Shown here one piece after another: positions 1 to 7,465 of a stretch of 44,059 bases of DNA. This stretch comes from CAYUAG01 sp964554015 (lineage in GTDB: Bacteria > Zhuqueibacterota > QNDG01 > CAYUAG01). The translations under genes were made by a program, and so were the position numbers. Under the pieces are notes generated by a model. The model saw nothing but the letters and a program-made list of their open reading frames with translations. It was not told the origin of the DNA and made no database searches. The DNA lies in NCBI GenBank assembly GCA_964554015.1, contig CAZKMO010000006.1, positions 1 to 44,059 of the forward strand, written 5' to 3'. The stretch's first letter is position 1; each line of letters starts with the position of its first letter.

Positions 1-37
1 TTCCCTCCCTTCAAGGGAGGGATAAAAGGGAGGGTGA
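1..37. repeat. GA/CT repeat family, copy 1 (cut by window edge)
   Basis: This is the right-hand end of the 157-bp repeat described at 1712-1868. It has the TCCCTCCC...GGGAGGGA palindrome and then the G-run block at 15-34 (four runs of three G). It lies just downstream of the GspG-like gene, in the same orientation as all other copies, and is followed by a heptanucleotide array at 51-97. Confidence 0.85.
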
Positions 38-50
38 ACTCACTCATCAT

Positions 51-97
51 ATCTATCCTCTAACCTCTAACTTCTATCATCTATCTTCTAACTTCTG
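51..97. repeat. Degenerate heptanucleotide tandem array
   Basis: Read on the minus strand, positions 97 to 56 split cleanly into six 7-bp units: CAGAAGT, TAGAAGA, TAGATGA, TAGAAGT, TAGAGGT and TAGAGGA. A partial TAGAT follows. The same motif occurs at 9665-9690, 11844-11864 and 11959-12046, each time at or near the right end of the 157-bp repeat. It resembles in principle the short tandem heptanucleotide repeats known from cyanobacteria, but no function can be read from it. Confidence 0.85.
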
Positions 98-102
98 TAG
101 TT

Positions 103-522
103 CTAATCCATCACTTCCTGCCTAATATCATTGTTCTCATTTATCGACCATACATTGAAGGTTCCGTCTTTATCAAAGTCGATCACCGAGGTGGCAATAG
201 CCCGATACCCTGCTTCATTCACTTCCACCAGTTCGATCTTATACCGTGCCTCACCGCCCTCGGTTTTAAGGGGTTCCTGCTCAAATCCCAGTTCTGCCAG
301 AGTTTTGGCAAAAACGTCATTTTCCAAATAGTATGCCTTTTGCAGATTGTAAAGATGTTTTAACATTAGTTTTGCTTCCGTGGATTTGGCCTTGGTGGTA
401 ACATTCAAAAATCGGGGTAAGGTAAGAGAAGCCAAGATACCCACTATAACAATGACTACCAGTAACTCAGTGAGGGTAAAACCCCTTTGATAATTTAATT
501 TTCTTTTTTCTTTCATACTCAT
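103..522 (-). CDS. Type II secretion/type IV pilus major pseudopilin, GspG-like
   Basis: The 139-residue protein has a classic class III prepilin leader. A basic stretch ends in RG, cleavage is expected before FTLTE, Glu5 of the mature protein is present, and a hydrophobic helix of about 20 residues follows. After processing by a prepilin peptidase (not in this window) it should polymerise into the pseudopilus or pilus. The C-terminal part is short and polar and contains a DFDKDGTFNVW segment that could bind Ca2+, as in GspG; this is inference. The upstream AAAGGA is better spaced for the Met at residue 3 (position 516) than for the first ATG. It is the last gene of the cluster, 19 bp after gspF, and a repeat copy lies downstream. 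Confidence 0.88.
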   Translation of the reverse strand: MSMKEKRKLNYQRGFTLTELLVVIVIVGILASLTLPRFLNVTTKAKSTEAKLMLKHLYNLQKAYYLENDVFAKTLAELGFEQEPLKTEGGEARYKIELVEVNEAGYRAIATSVIDFDKDGTFNVWSINENNDIRQEVMD

Positions 523-541
523 TCCTTTCCTTGTATATTTT

Positions 542-1684
542 TTATTGTATTACATTCATCATGTCGAATATCTGTAAATAAATGGTTACAATGGCCCCTC
601 CCAGAATTGCACCTAATATTACAATTATCAAGGGTTCAACTATGGAAGTCAAGGCCTCAATGGCCGCATCTACATCTTTTTCATAGTATTCTGCAGTTTT
701 TAACAACATACCGGGAAGCTCGGCGGTCTCCTCTCCCACCGCAACCATCTGCACCACCAGATCCGGAAATATTTTTGATCCAGACAGAGAGTGTTCCATG
801 GCTTCCCCCTTTTTGGCCATTTCCTTCATATGGTTTATTTCTCTGCTGACCACCCGGTTACCACTGGACTGGGCCGTTACCTCCAAGGCTTCCAGTAGAG
901 AAATACCACTTTCCAGGAGATTCCCCAGAGTGGTGGCAAACCGGGCCATTAAAACTTTCCTTATTACTTTTCCCAACAGAGGAATTTTTATTTTTATAGT
1001 ATCCCATCTAAGACTGCCTTTATCGGTTCTGAAATACATTCTCATCCCAATATAAAGACAAAAAAATGCACCCAAAATCCATATCCAATTCCCTCGAACA
1101 AAATTACCCGAATCAATTAGTATTCTGGTAGCAGCAGGTATTTCCTGGCCTGCTTGTTCGAACATGTCAATAAAAGAAGGAATTACACCGAACAATAAAA
1201 ATCCGATAGTACCGGCAGCCACACCAACAACCACTGCCGGATAAGTCAAGGCAGTAAGCAGTTTTCTTTTTAATCCGTTTATCTTCTCCAGATAGGTTGC
1301 TATTTGTTCCAGCACTTCCGGCATGTTTCCGGTTACTTCCCCCACCCGCACCATGTGTACATAGAGATTGGAAAATTGCCTGGGATAGTCGCCTAAACTG
1401 TGAGCCAGGGTATCGCCACTTTTAACTTTGTTTACAATATCTTGCAAAATTTTCTTAAAAAAATGATTCTTCTGCTGTCTTGCTAACATTCCCAGACCTT
1501 TAACTAGAGGGATCCCGGCATTATTCATAGTAGCCAGCTGGCGGGTAAAATCGGAAAGTTCCTTATACTTTACTCTGTTCCTGAGACTGAAATTAAAATC
1601 AATTTTTTTATCTTGAATTGATTTGTCTTTATACTGGTTGTTTCTCTTTTTTGCTATCTTTTGTAGCTGTATCGCTGTTGGCAT
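542..1684 (-). CDS. gspF: Type II secretion/type IV pilus inner-membrane platform protein GspF/PilC
   Basis: The 380-residue protein has two copies of the T2SSF domain (about residues 40-165 and 243-365). Each contains the helical pattern FTRQLATMNNAGIPLVKGL / FATTLGNLLESGISLLEAL and a VGEVTGNMPEVL / VGEETAELPGML block. Three membrane segments lie near residues 145-170, 198-218 and 345-370. In the family this polytopic protein is the inner-membrane platform that couples the GspE/PilB ATPase to pilin polymerisation. The length is normal, though the N-terminal region is shorter than in PilC. The start is supported by AGAGGCG eight bases upstream. A full 157-bp repeat separates it from the upstream prepilin gene. 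Confidence 0.95.
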   Translation of the reverse strand: MPTAIQLQKIAKKRNNQYKDKSIQDKKIDFNFSLRNRVKYKELSDFTRQLATMNNAGIPLVKGLGMLARQQKNHFFKKILQDIVNKVKSGDTLAHSLGDYPRQFSNLYVHMVRVGEVTGNMPEVLEQIATYLEKINGLKRKLLTALTYPAVVVGVAAGTIGFLLFGVIPSFIDMFEQAGQEIPAATRILIDSGNFVRGNWIWILGAFFCLYIGMRMYFRTDKGSLRWDTIKIKIPLLGKVIRKVLMARFATTLGNLLESGISLLEALEVTAQSSGNRVVSREINHMKEMAKKGEAMEHSLSGSKIFPDLVVQMVAVGEETAELPGMLLKTAEYYEKDVDAAIEALTSIVEPLIIVILGAILGGAIVTIYLQIFDMMNVIQ

Positions 1685-1711
1685 GATAATCGCCTCTCTT
1701 TATAAAATACT

Positions 1712-1868
1712 CTCCCTCTCCTTAATCCTCTCCCAGAGGGAGAGGAATGTTTTGAACTGCTTTTATTGCCTCGCCTTATTTTCTTCATAAACTCAAAACA
1801 AGCTCTCTCCCAAAAAAAGTACAAAGCATGTTTCCCTCCCTGGAAGGGAGGGATAAAAGGGAGGGTGA
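1712..1868. repeat. GA/CT repeat family, copy 2 (full length, 157 bp)
   Basis: The plus strand begins CTCCCTCTCCTTAATCCTC, forms a hairpin (CTCTCCC AGA GGGAGAG), runs through a less ordered centre containing GCTCTCTCCCAAA, and ends with a second palindrome (CCCTCCC TGGAA GGGAGGG), an AT spacer and GGGAGGGTGA. A G-run block lies at 1846-1865. The downstream flank (TTACTTATCATATC) resembles the flanks of copies 1, 6 and 7 and contains the stop codon and last residues of the prepilin gene at 1871-2437. The minus strand keeps an open frame through the centre, as do copies at 3289 and 9494. Confidence 0.9.
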
Positions 1869-1870
1869 TT

Positions 1871-2437
1871 TTACTTATCATATCCTCCTCCCAGCAACCG
1901 ATTAAACCGGGCAATACTTCTATTTCGCATACACACTGATGACCGCAAGTCCATGCTTTTTTTCTCATTACTTATTTTGAGACCCAGGGTTATAACATCA
2001 CTTGCATACCACATGGAATCACTTTTTTCTTCTCTAAGTGAATAATGATTTATTATACCTTTACCCCAGGAACTGTCAGATCTCAGAGTTTGAATTCCTA
2101 GAAAAAATGTATCCACTCTACAGCTTTCTGAATTAATGGTAAAATTATTTCTTTGCAGGGAATCGACAGTAATATAATAATATATATTCCCTTGAGAATT
2201 TTGAACAAAAATATAATTATTCCCACTGTTAAAAATATCCATCCCTTCCCGCATATCCGAGGTAATTTGATTCATACTCAAGAAGGCATTATTTTCAAGT
2301 TCAATTTTTTCTTCCCATTTCCTGGAATAGGAAAGAGAAAAATGGTACACTGTATAGATAAACCCAATGATAATAGATGAGATTAACAACGCTATGGTAA
2401 GTTCCACCGAAGTAAAACCCTGGTTGCCTGACTTCAT
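1871..2437 (-). CDS. Minor pseudopilin, GspJ/PilW-like
   Basis: The 188-residue protein begins with a prepilin leader: cleavage is expected in QG|FTSVE, Glu5 is present, and a 20-residue hydrophobic helix follows. The rest has no motif I recognise; size and position suit a GspJ/PilW-type minor pseudopilin at the pilus tip. Its ATG overlaps the end of the preceding prepilin gene by 4 bp (2434-2437), so translation is probably coupled. The extreme C-terminus (GGYDK) and the TAA at 1871-1873 lie in the conserved flank of repeat copy 2, so the repeat seems to have set the present end of the gene. Confidence 0.8.
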   Translation of the reverse strand: MKSGNQGFTSVELTIALLISSIIIGFIYTVYHFSLSYSRKWEEKIELENNAFLSMNQITSDMREGMDIFNSGNNYIFVQNSQGNIYYYITVDSLQRNNFTINSESCRVDTFFLGIQTLRSDSSWGKGIINHYSLREEKSDSMWYASDVITLGLKISNEKKSMDLRSSVCMRNRSIARFNRLLGGGYDK

Positions 2438-2796
2438 CGCACTATCCTCATGGTTTCAAGTACTGATAATGGTTTTATCTCCCCTTTTGCATATACCTCG
2501 ACTCTGATTATTATTAATCCTTGTTCTTCCCTAATTTTCTTGACTATATGCCATACATGTGAATTGAAAGTAATGTCTCGTTTAGCATTGGTATAAAGAT
2601 TAAATCCCAGAGTTTTCTCCATTTCCTCCTGGGCCAGGAAATAAGCAGTCATTTTATCTGAAACTCTTTGGGTACTGGTTATTCTGCTTAAAAAACTAAC
2701 CGTGGGGATCAAGACCCCGGCCAGAATCGCCATACCGATGAGGGTTTCCACTAAGGTGTATCCGGGTAAGGATTTTTGTAGTATTTTAAATGACAT
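2434..2796 (-). CDS. Minor pseudopilin, GspI/PilV-like
   Basis: The 120-residue protein has a prepilin leader (PG|YTLVE, Glu5 present) and a hydrophobic segment IGMAILAGVLIPTVSF. Its size and the LAQEEMEK segment after the helix suit GspI/PilV-type minor pseudopilins. It overlaps the next prepilin by 4 bp. No Shine-Dalgarno sequence precedes its ATG: the 14 bases between the DUF559 stop and this start are AT-rich. Translation may depend on coupling to the DUF559 gene or on some other initiation. Confidence 0.8.
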   Translation of the reverse strand: MSFKILQKSLPGYTLVETLIGMAILAGVLIPTVSFLSRITSTQRVSDKMTAYFLAQEEMEKTLGFNLYTNAKRDITFNSHVWHIVKKIREEQGLIIIRVEVYAKGEIKPLSVLETMRIVR

Positions 2797-2810
2797 AATG
2801 TTTATTTTGT

Positions 2811-3170
2811 TTATTGTCCATCAGCCTCAATGTATTGACAATAATTTAATATCTCCTCCAAGACACCAGTGCAATTCTGTAAAACTTCGTTATTCCAGAA
2901 TCTGATAATCGTATATCCTTTATCATTGAGCCATTGTGTCCTTTTCTTTTCTGTCTCATTGTTCTCTGCATGATGGCCACCATCAACTTCAATAATCAAT
3001 TTTTTTTCAAAACACACAAAATCTACAATGTACTTGCCAACAGGTTGTTGTCTTCTGAATTTCAAATTATTCAGTTGCTTTGCTCTTAAATGATACCACA
3101 GTATATTTTCAGCTTCTGTTGCTTCTTTTCGTAATTTTCTGGCTAATTTTGAAAGACGATTTTTACTCAC
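2811..3170 (-). CDS. DUF559 family nuclease-like protein (PD-(D/E)xK, Vsr-like fold)
   Basis: The 119-residue protein has the full DUF559 pattern: AENILWYHLRAKQLNNLKFRRQ near residues 20-41, the nuclease-like core VDF...IIEVDGGHH near 49-67, and the RTQWLNDKGYTIIRFWNNEVL block near 78-98. The family is predicted to have the very-short-patch-repair endonuclease fold; the Asp in VDF and the Glu/Asp in IIEVDG are the likely metal ligands. Its biological role is not established. The start is a GTG at 3168-3170, whose first base is the first base of repeat copy 3. The Shine-Dalgarno AAGGAG, five bases upstream, is entirely inside the repeat, and an in-frame TAA lies just above it. It interrupts a pilus operon, so it looks inserted together with the repeats. 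Confidence 0.9.
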   Translation of the reverse strand: MSKNRLSKLARKLRKEATEAENILWYHLRAKQLNNLKFRRQQPVGKYIVDFVCFEKKLIIEVDGGHHAENNETEKKRTQWLNDKGYTIIRFWNNEVLQNCTGVLEEILNYCQYIEADGQ

Positions 3171-3249
3171 TCCCTCTCCTTAGTCCTCTCCCAGGGGGAG
3201 TACTGAACATGTTTCCCTCCCTGGAAGGGAGGGATAAAAGGGAGGGTGA
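3170..3249. repeat. GA/CT repeat family, copy 3 (internally deleted, 80 bp)
   Basis: Both ends of the 157-bp unit are present, but the central roughly 78 bp are missing: the first palindrome joins directly to the GAACATGTTTCCCTCCC block. A G-run block lies at 3227-3246. The left end provides the Shine-Dalgarno sequence and the first base of the GTG start of the DUF559 gene. Confidence 0.88.
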
Positions 3250-3288
3250 TCTCACTTGTCACCTCTCTATTCAACAATATTATAATGA

Positions 3289-3446
3289 CTCCCTCTCCTT
3301 AATCATCTCCCAAAGGGAGAGGAAAAGATTGATCTGCTCATTATAGCCTCTCCTTAATTTCTTCATAAATTCAGAACAGGCTCTCTCCCAAAGAAAGTAC
3401 AGAGTATGTTTCCCTCCCTTCAAGGGAAGGATAAAAGGGAGGGTGA
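3289..3446. repeat. GA/CT repeat family, copy 4 (full length)
   Basis: This is a 158-bp copy with both palindromes. One G-run of the right-hand block is broken (GGGAAGG). The spacers after copies 3 and 4 (about 3250-3288 and 3447-3489) are themselves related (CACCTCTCTNTTCA...CAATAT-ATAAT), so copies 3-5 form a tandem array of larger units. The minus strand keeps an open frame. Confidence 0.88.
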
Positions 3447-3489
3447 CTTTACTCATCACCTCTCTCTTCATCAATATCATAATCAATCT

Positions 3490-3561
3490 CTCCCTCTCCT
3501 TAGTCCTCTCCCAAAGGGAGAGGAAAAGAGTAGATTCCTCCCCTTTATATAGGGAGGGTGA
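3490..3561. repeat. GA/CT repeat family, copy 5 (internally deleted, 72 bp)
   Basis: The left palindrome is intact (CTCTCCC AAA GGGAGAG), but the sequence jumps to a degenerate right palindrome (CTCCCCTTTATATAGGGAGG). The deletion end points differ from copy 3. The TGA of the upstream PilX-like gene (3564-3566) lies in the conserved flank GTGAACTCA of this copy. Confidence 0.8.
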
Positions 3562-3563
3562 AC

Positions 3564-4958
3564 TCAACCTTCCCACCACAACACCTCATATTCAGGATCC
3601 GATCGAAAGGACAGGGGCAGTAAAAAATCCTCCGGAAGCCGGGTACGATCAATGACCGCATCCTTAAGCCAGTTTCGATATGAAGTTGGATAAAGATAAA
3701 GATCAAAACTGGAGGTTATCACTGTTCCATATACACACCCCCGGAGATCAACAGAATGATGTGAATACACCACTCCGGCGGTCACAGCGCCCTGGGCAAT
3801 ATGAATGAAAGTCTCATCGTTGCGGTATGATCTTTCCCTCTCCAGGGGAAATAAAATGACCGTGCCCAAGACCTGAGCATTACCCTGTATGATTATATTC
3901 CCGCGTAGTACTTTATCCTGCACATATCCCGAGCAATAAAGAACCGAAGGGTATCTGACCTGCGCCTGTTCTTTAATCACCATAGTACCCCTGGTAAAAA
4001 CCTGGGCATTAATACTGCTTTGTCCGGAAACTTCGACTTTCCCTCCGGCAAATATAATCCCCTGATCAATAGAGGCCTGATCCTGTATATAAATATTGCC
4101 GGCTGCTATTAGTTCAACATATCCTTTGACAAAAATACTGTCCCTAATATAAATATTTCCGGTTGATATTATCTTTATAGGACCGGTCAAGGAACTGCTC
4201 AGCAGAGAATCGGTGATTACCACATGTCCGTTCACATACATATTGTTCGGTGTACATTCTTCCATAATCTTATCTGTTATCTGCAGATCATGATAAAAAA
4301 ATGAACAATTATGCCCGTACTGTAACAGATCTTGGTAGTGGATAAACAACTTTTTAAATAAGGACGCATCAAAAAAGGGCAGACTTGGGTTTTGTACCCT
4401 GTGTATTTTCCCCTGTACCAGGATTTTCCCTTCGAATCCCCTTCCAGCAATTGTCCCGGTTTGTACTCCCATCTTATTTACACTCACATCACCTATGATC
4501 CTGTTTTTTCCGGTTACCACCAGGGGAAATTCGGAGTTCCCGACCACCACTGCTTGGGAATAGACTGAAGAGGGTATTTCAGCAGCCATAACCTGAGCCG
4601 TCTCTGATATCCCCTTATAATCCACTCTGGAACTAATATCCAGATAGGCTCCCCACTCCTTTACCGTGATCAAACATTGCTGATTATTACAAATTTCAAT
4701 TGACTCCCCTTCCGGCCGCCAGTCTTTGCTGATGCCTTCATGACCGGAAAGATACCACAGGGTTTTATAAATACCTGCTTCGGCATAATAAGCAGCTTGC
4801 CTTTGATGTATTTTTTTACTTATGAAAGCCAACCGAAAATATTCCATGCGTAGTACCAGAGCACAGATAACCGCCAAAATAGTGGTCATGAGCAGGGCAA
4901 AAACTAAAGCCGAACCGCTGACTTCACTGACAATTTTTTTCCTGATCAGATCGTACAA
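3564..4958 (-). CDS. PilX/GspK-like pilus assembly protein with a predicted repetitive beta passenger
   Basis: The 464-residue protein starts with a short basic segment, then SGSALVFALLMTTILAVICALVL, a single membrane helix as in PilX/GspK-type proteins (SGSALV is the usual signature). About residues 150-400 consist of imperfect short beta repeats rich in G-N-I-x-I and x-V-x-G (TGNIYIRDSIFVKGYVEL, AGNIYIQDQASIDQGIIF and similar), suggesting a beta-solenoid like bactofilins or polymer-forming cytoskeletal domains. That fold is inferred. The start is a TTG one base after the PilP-like stop, with GAGGAAA at good spacing. Its place after the PilP-like gene and before the minor prepilins suits a tip or assembly protein. 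Confidence 0.75.
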   Translation of the reverse strand: MYDLIRKKIVSEVSGSALVFALLMTTILAVICALVLRMEYFRLAFISKKIHQRQAAYYAEAGIYKTLWYLSGHEGISKDWRPEGESIEICNNQQCLITVKEWGAYLDISSRVDYKGISETAQVMAAEIPSSVYSQAVVVGNSEFPLVVTGKNRIIGDVSVNKMGVQTGTIAGRGFEGKILVQGKIHRVQNPSLPFFDASLFKKLFIHYQDLLQYGHNCSFFYHDLQITDKIMEECTPNNMYVNGHVVITDSLLSSSLTGPIKIISTGNIYIRDSIFVKGYVELIAAGNIYIQDQASIDQGIIFAGGKVEVSGQSSINAQVFTRGTMVIKEQAQVRYPSVLYCSGYVQDKVLRGNIIIQGNAQVLGTVILFPLERERSYRNDETFIHIAQGAVTAGVVYSHHSVDLRGCVYGTVITSSFDLYLYPTSYRNWLKDAVIDRTRLPEDFLLPLSFRSDPEYEVLWWEG

Positions 4959-4959
4959 T

Positions 4960-5454
4960 TTATTTCCTCAATTCCAAGATGAAATCTTTTCCCTTGTACT
5001 TGCAATTTATTATCTGTTCCGTAATATTGGTTATGATAACTCCGGAAACACTGTCATTCACATCTACGAAATGAATCTGACCCCGGGGATCTTCAATCAC
5101 TGCCAGGTTTCCGGAACTGTCCTGCAATAAACCGGTAAATCGGAGCCGGGGAAGGCGAACAGGCGGAACCGGGATCTCGATTTTAAGAGCTTCCGGATGG
5201 GGCTCTTTTTTCTTTTTCAGGTGTAACCAGTCCTTAAAGGGATCACGGAAATCGGACTGATAGACAAATTTTTCTCTGGGTTTATCATTCCGTTTCAATT
5301 CATACTCTGTTTCTGATTCTTTCTCGAATGCCTGTTCCATTATAATTTCATCTTCTGCATTAAAAACACTTTTTATCACCCGATAGATGTTATGGGACCA
5401 TATTACCACAGATAATACCAGCAAGAGGGGAATCACTACTTTTTTATTGGTCAT
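4960..5454 (-). CDS. PilP/GspC-like inner-membrane assembly protein
   Basis: The 164-residue protein has one N-terminal membrane helix (about 7-27), a charged linker, the FRDPFKDWL motif near residue 70 typical of PilP-like and GspC-like proteins, a proline-rich segment and a small beta domain (LRFTGLLQDSSGNLAVIEDPRGQIHFVDVNDSVSG) like the HR/PilP domain. This domain normally contacts the N0 domain of the secretin and links the inner-membrane complex to the outer-membrane pore. The ATG overlaps the stop of the upstream PilO-like gene by 4 bp (5451-5454). Confidence 0.82.
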   Translation of the reverse strand: MTNKKVVIPLLLVLSVVIWSHNIYRVIKSVFNAEDEIIMEQAFEKESETEYELKRNDKPREKFVYQSDFRDPFKDWLHLKKKKEPHPEALKIEIPVPPVRLPRLRFTGLLQDSSGNLAVIEDPRGQIHFVDVNDSVSGVIITNITEQIINCKYKGKDFILELRK

Positions 5455-6011
5455 AACTCCAGTCTCCTTAAATAAAACACCCGCAGAGCAATCTCAGCCT
5501 GAAGCTCATCACTGGCAATATGCTGCTTGGATATCATTACTTTTTCAATATTTATTATAATATCCGAATTCTCCATACAATTGATAAAATAACAAAGGGG
5601 ATGGAAAGTGCCTTTTACTGTACACTGCAGCGGTAATTCCAGGTGATTTTCTTGAGGGGAGATTTCATCTACCTGGAGGGTTTGAATTTCCACTCCCTTT
5701 TTTTGGGCTGACTCGGAAATAAAATTTAATATGGTTGAAATTTCCCTCCCTTCTTTTTGACTATTGACTAACTGCTGGATTTCTTTGCCTATGTTCTTCT
5801 TACTCCTTTTTAAGGCATACAGAACATCCGTTTTACTGTAAGCCAGATTTATTTTTTCCTGATGTTCTTTAATAGAATCTTTTATGGTTCCTATCTGATT
5901 GATCTCTGGAATAATTACTTTTAAGATTACCAGAAGAAAAAGCAGCACACAGAGATACATTAATACCTTCCATTGATGCTCTTTTGTATAGATCACTAAT
6001 TTTGTAATCAT
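5451..6011 (-). CDS. PilO/GspM-like assembly protein
   Basis: The 186-residue protein has one membrane helix (about 15-35), a coiled coil (about 40-90) and a small C-terminal alpha/beta domain with the PilO-like run LPLQCTVKGTFHPLCYFI near residues 130-147. In the family it pairs with PilN/GspL in the inner membrane to align the assembly platform. It overlaps both neighbours by 4 bp, a pattern of tight translational coupling. Sequence identity to named homologues is expected to be low, so the call rests on architecture and context. Confidence 0.8.
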   Translation of the reverse strand: MITKLVIYTKEHQWKVLMYLCVLLFLLVILKVIIPEINQIGTIKDSIKEHQEKINLAYSKTDVLYALKRSKKNIGKEIQQLVNSQKEGREISTILNFISESAQKKGVEIQTLQVDEISPQENHLELPLQCTVKGTFHPLCYFINCMENSDIIINIEKVMISKQHIASDELQAEIALRVFYLRRLEL

Positions 6012-7465
6012 TGGTCTACCTCCGCTTGCATGGTGAACTGGATCAGGGGAATTCTTCTTAGTTTAGTTCTCTTCCATACTTCTTGAGCAGAAAGTCTCCT
6101 GGTAGCGGAAAGCCGGACTTTGTGTAAAAGTTGTAAGTTTTCCAGATTTTGTAAAAACTCGGCTGTTTTTGTTTCATTATAGGATAATCCCCGGATAATA
6201 ATTGTTGTCACTTTTATATTTTCAGTTTTTCCCTCATCAGATTGATCCGGCTCTGCAGTTAATTCATACAGCCAAACCAACTTGGGTGTACTCTTGCTTA
6301 TCTCATATAATAATTCACTAAAGTTACTTCTTTTATTAGATAGCTGCTGAATATGATAATAAATCTTTTGAAGTTTTTGCTGTTCTCGCTCAGCTTCTTC
6401 TACAACAGCAATGCTTTTCCCCAACAGCATTCTCTGTTCTTGTAATTCGGATAATTTCCGGGAAAGAAAAAATGTATACCCCTGCAGAAAAAAAATAATT
6501 AGCAAAAGCAATGATCCTGCTCCTATGATTATTTTCTGGGACTTTTTCTTTTCTCTCTGCTGGAACAACTGTTTTTTTCGTGATCCAGGTAACAGATCAA
6601 TAGTATTTAATTGCGGGAAAAATCCTTTCACTGCCAGGCCTGCTGCAGCTGCATATTCCGGATCTATCCTTTCTTTACTGCAGCTTACCAGAGGATACCC
6701 TATCTTTTTGTCCACACCACTTATTTTCACCTTATCTAAATCTTCATTTGTAAACTCCAGACCGGTAAAAATAATATTTGATATTGTAGTGGATTGCTCT
6801 TCTTCCCAGGTTTTAATTGTATGGGATATCATATCCAGAGAATCGGCGTTATCCATAAAAACCGGATTCCCCTTTTCCACAAGACAATACTCAAAATTGT
6901 CCTTGTTCCGATTAATAAAACAGTAGTTTTGCTCGAATAAATCTTCCCAATCCAGACTGAAACCCAAAAATATATCCAGTATCTCTGCCCCTATCATAAT
7001 CGGAGTTAATCCAGCCTTTTCCACAATTTTCACTAACCTGTCAATACCATCCGGTTTGCAGAACGAAACGGTAAGCATACACTTTTCTTCTGTTCGTCTT
7101 TGAATATGATAGGAAATATACCAGTTTGAAACATCTATGGACAGGGAGAATAATTTCTTTATTTCCTCTCTGAGTCTGCAGTCCAGTTCATTCGCAGGGA
7201 GAACCGGTAATTCCATTACTCTGGTCTGCACATCCCTGCCCCGGTAATTGATAACCACTTCTGATGGGATGATCTTCATCCGGTCAAATAATCGCCTGAT
7301 CGCCAGGCTGATTTCCTCTTCGGAATCAGGGGAATAACTTTCTTTTCCAAACTCCGATACTTGAAATTTATTAAAAAATTTTTCCAGCACCACAGCCCGG
7401 ACTATTCCTTTACCAATATCCAACCCTGTAGAAGTATATTTTAGTATATTTAATATCCCAATCAT
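6008..7465 (-). CDS. Fused PilM-PilN protein (GspL-like)
   Basis: The 485-residue protein begins with an actin-like PilM domain (TGLDIGKGIVRAVVL at about 13-27; EYAAAAGLAVKGF near 270 closes the domain). The PilN signature NTIDLLPGSRKKQ (usually INLLP) follows near residue 285, then a membrane helix (about 311-333), a coiled coil and a ferredoxin-like C-terminal domain. In type IV pili PilM and PilN are normally separate; a single chain is the arrangement of GspL in type II secretion. It should recruit the GspE ATPase to the membrane. It overlaps the secretin gene and the PilO-like gene by 4 bp each. Confidence 0.88.
   Translation of the reverse strand: MIGILNILKYTSTGLDIGKGIVRAVVLEKFFNKFQVSEFGKESYSPDSEEEISLAIRRLFDRMKIIPSEVVINYRGRDVQTRVMELPVLPANELDCRLREEIKKLFSLSIDVSNWYISYHIQRRTEEKCMLTVSFCKPDGIDRLVKIVEKAGLTPIMIGAEILDIFLGFSLDWEDLFEQNYCFINRNKDNFEYCLVEKGNPVFMDNADSLDMISHTIKTWEEEQSTTISNIIFTGLEFTNEDLDKVKISGVDKKIGYPLVSCSKERIDPEYAAAAGLAVKGFFPQLNTIDLLPGSRKKQLFQQREKKKSQKIIIGAGSLLLLIIFFLQGYTFFLSRKLSELQEQRMLLGKSIAVVEEAEREQQKLQKIYYHIQQLSNKRSNFSELLYEISKSTPKLVWLYELTAEPDQSDEGKTENIKVTTIIIRGLSYNETKTAEFLQNLENLQLLHKVRLSATRRLSAQEVWKRTKLRRIPLIQFTMQAEVDQ

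Noticed and set aside
1654..1968. Open frame of 104 codons antisense to nothing, between gspF and the prepilin gene (peptide with SPSGRGLRRGRV)
   Set aside because: It is the translated 157-bp repeat plus ends of the neighbouring genes in another frame; no separate start signal. The conserved repeat peptide is reported only as a finding.
3288..3446. TATAAT within the repeat (minus strand of copy 4) as a promoter
   Set aside because: No acceptable -35 element lies 16-18 bp upstream, and the hexamer is not kept in all copies.
3170..3561. CRISPR array
   Set aside because: Units are about 72-158 bp with internal palindromes and related spacers; there are no short direct repeats with unique spacers and no cas genes.
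3280..3579. Open frame of 99 codons with LSLWER-type repeats
   Set aside because: It consists of repeat copies 4 and 5; such peptides are usual false genes in these repeats.
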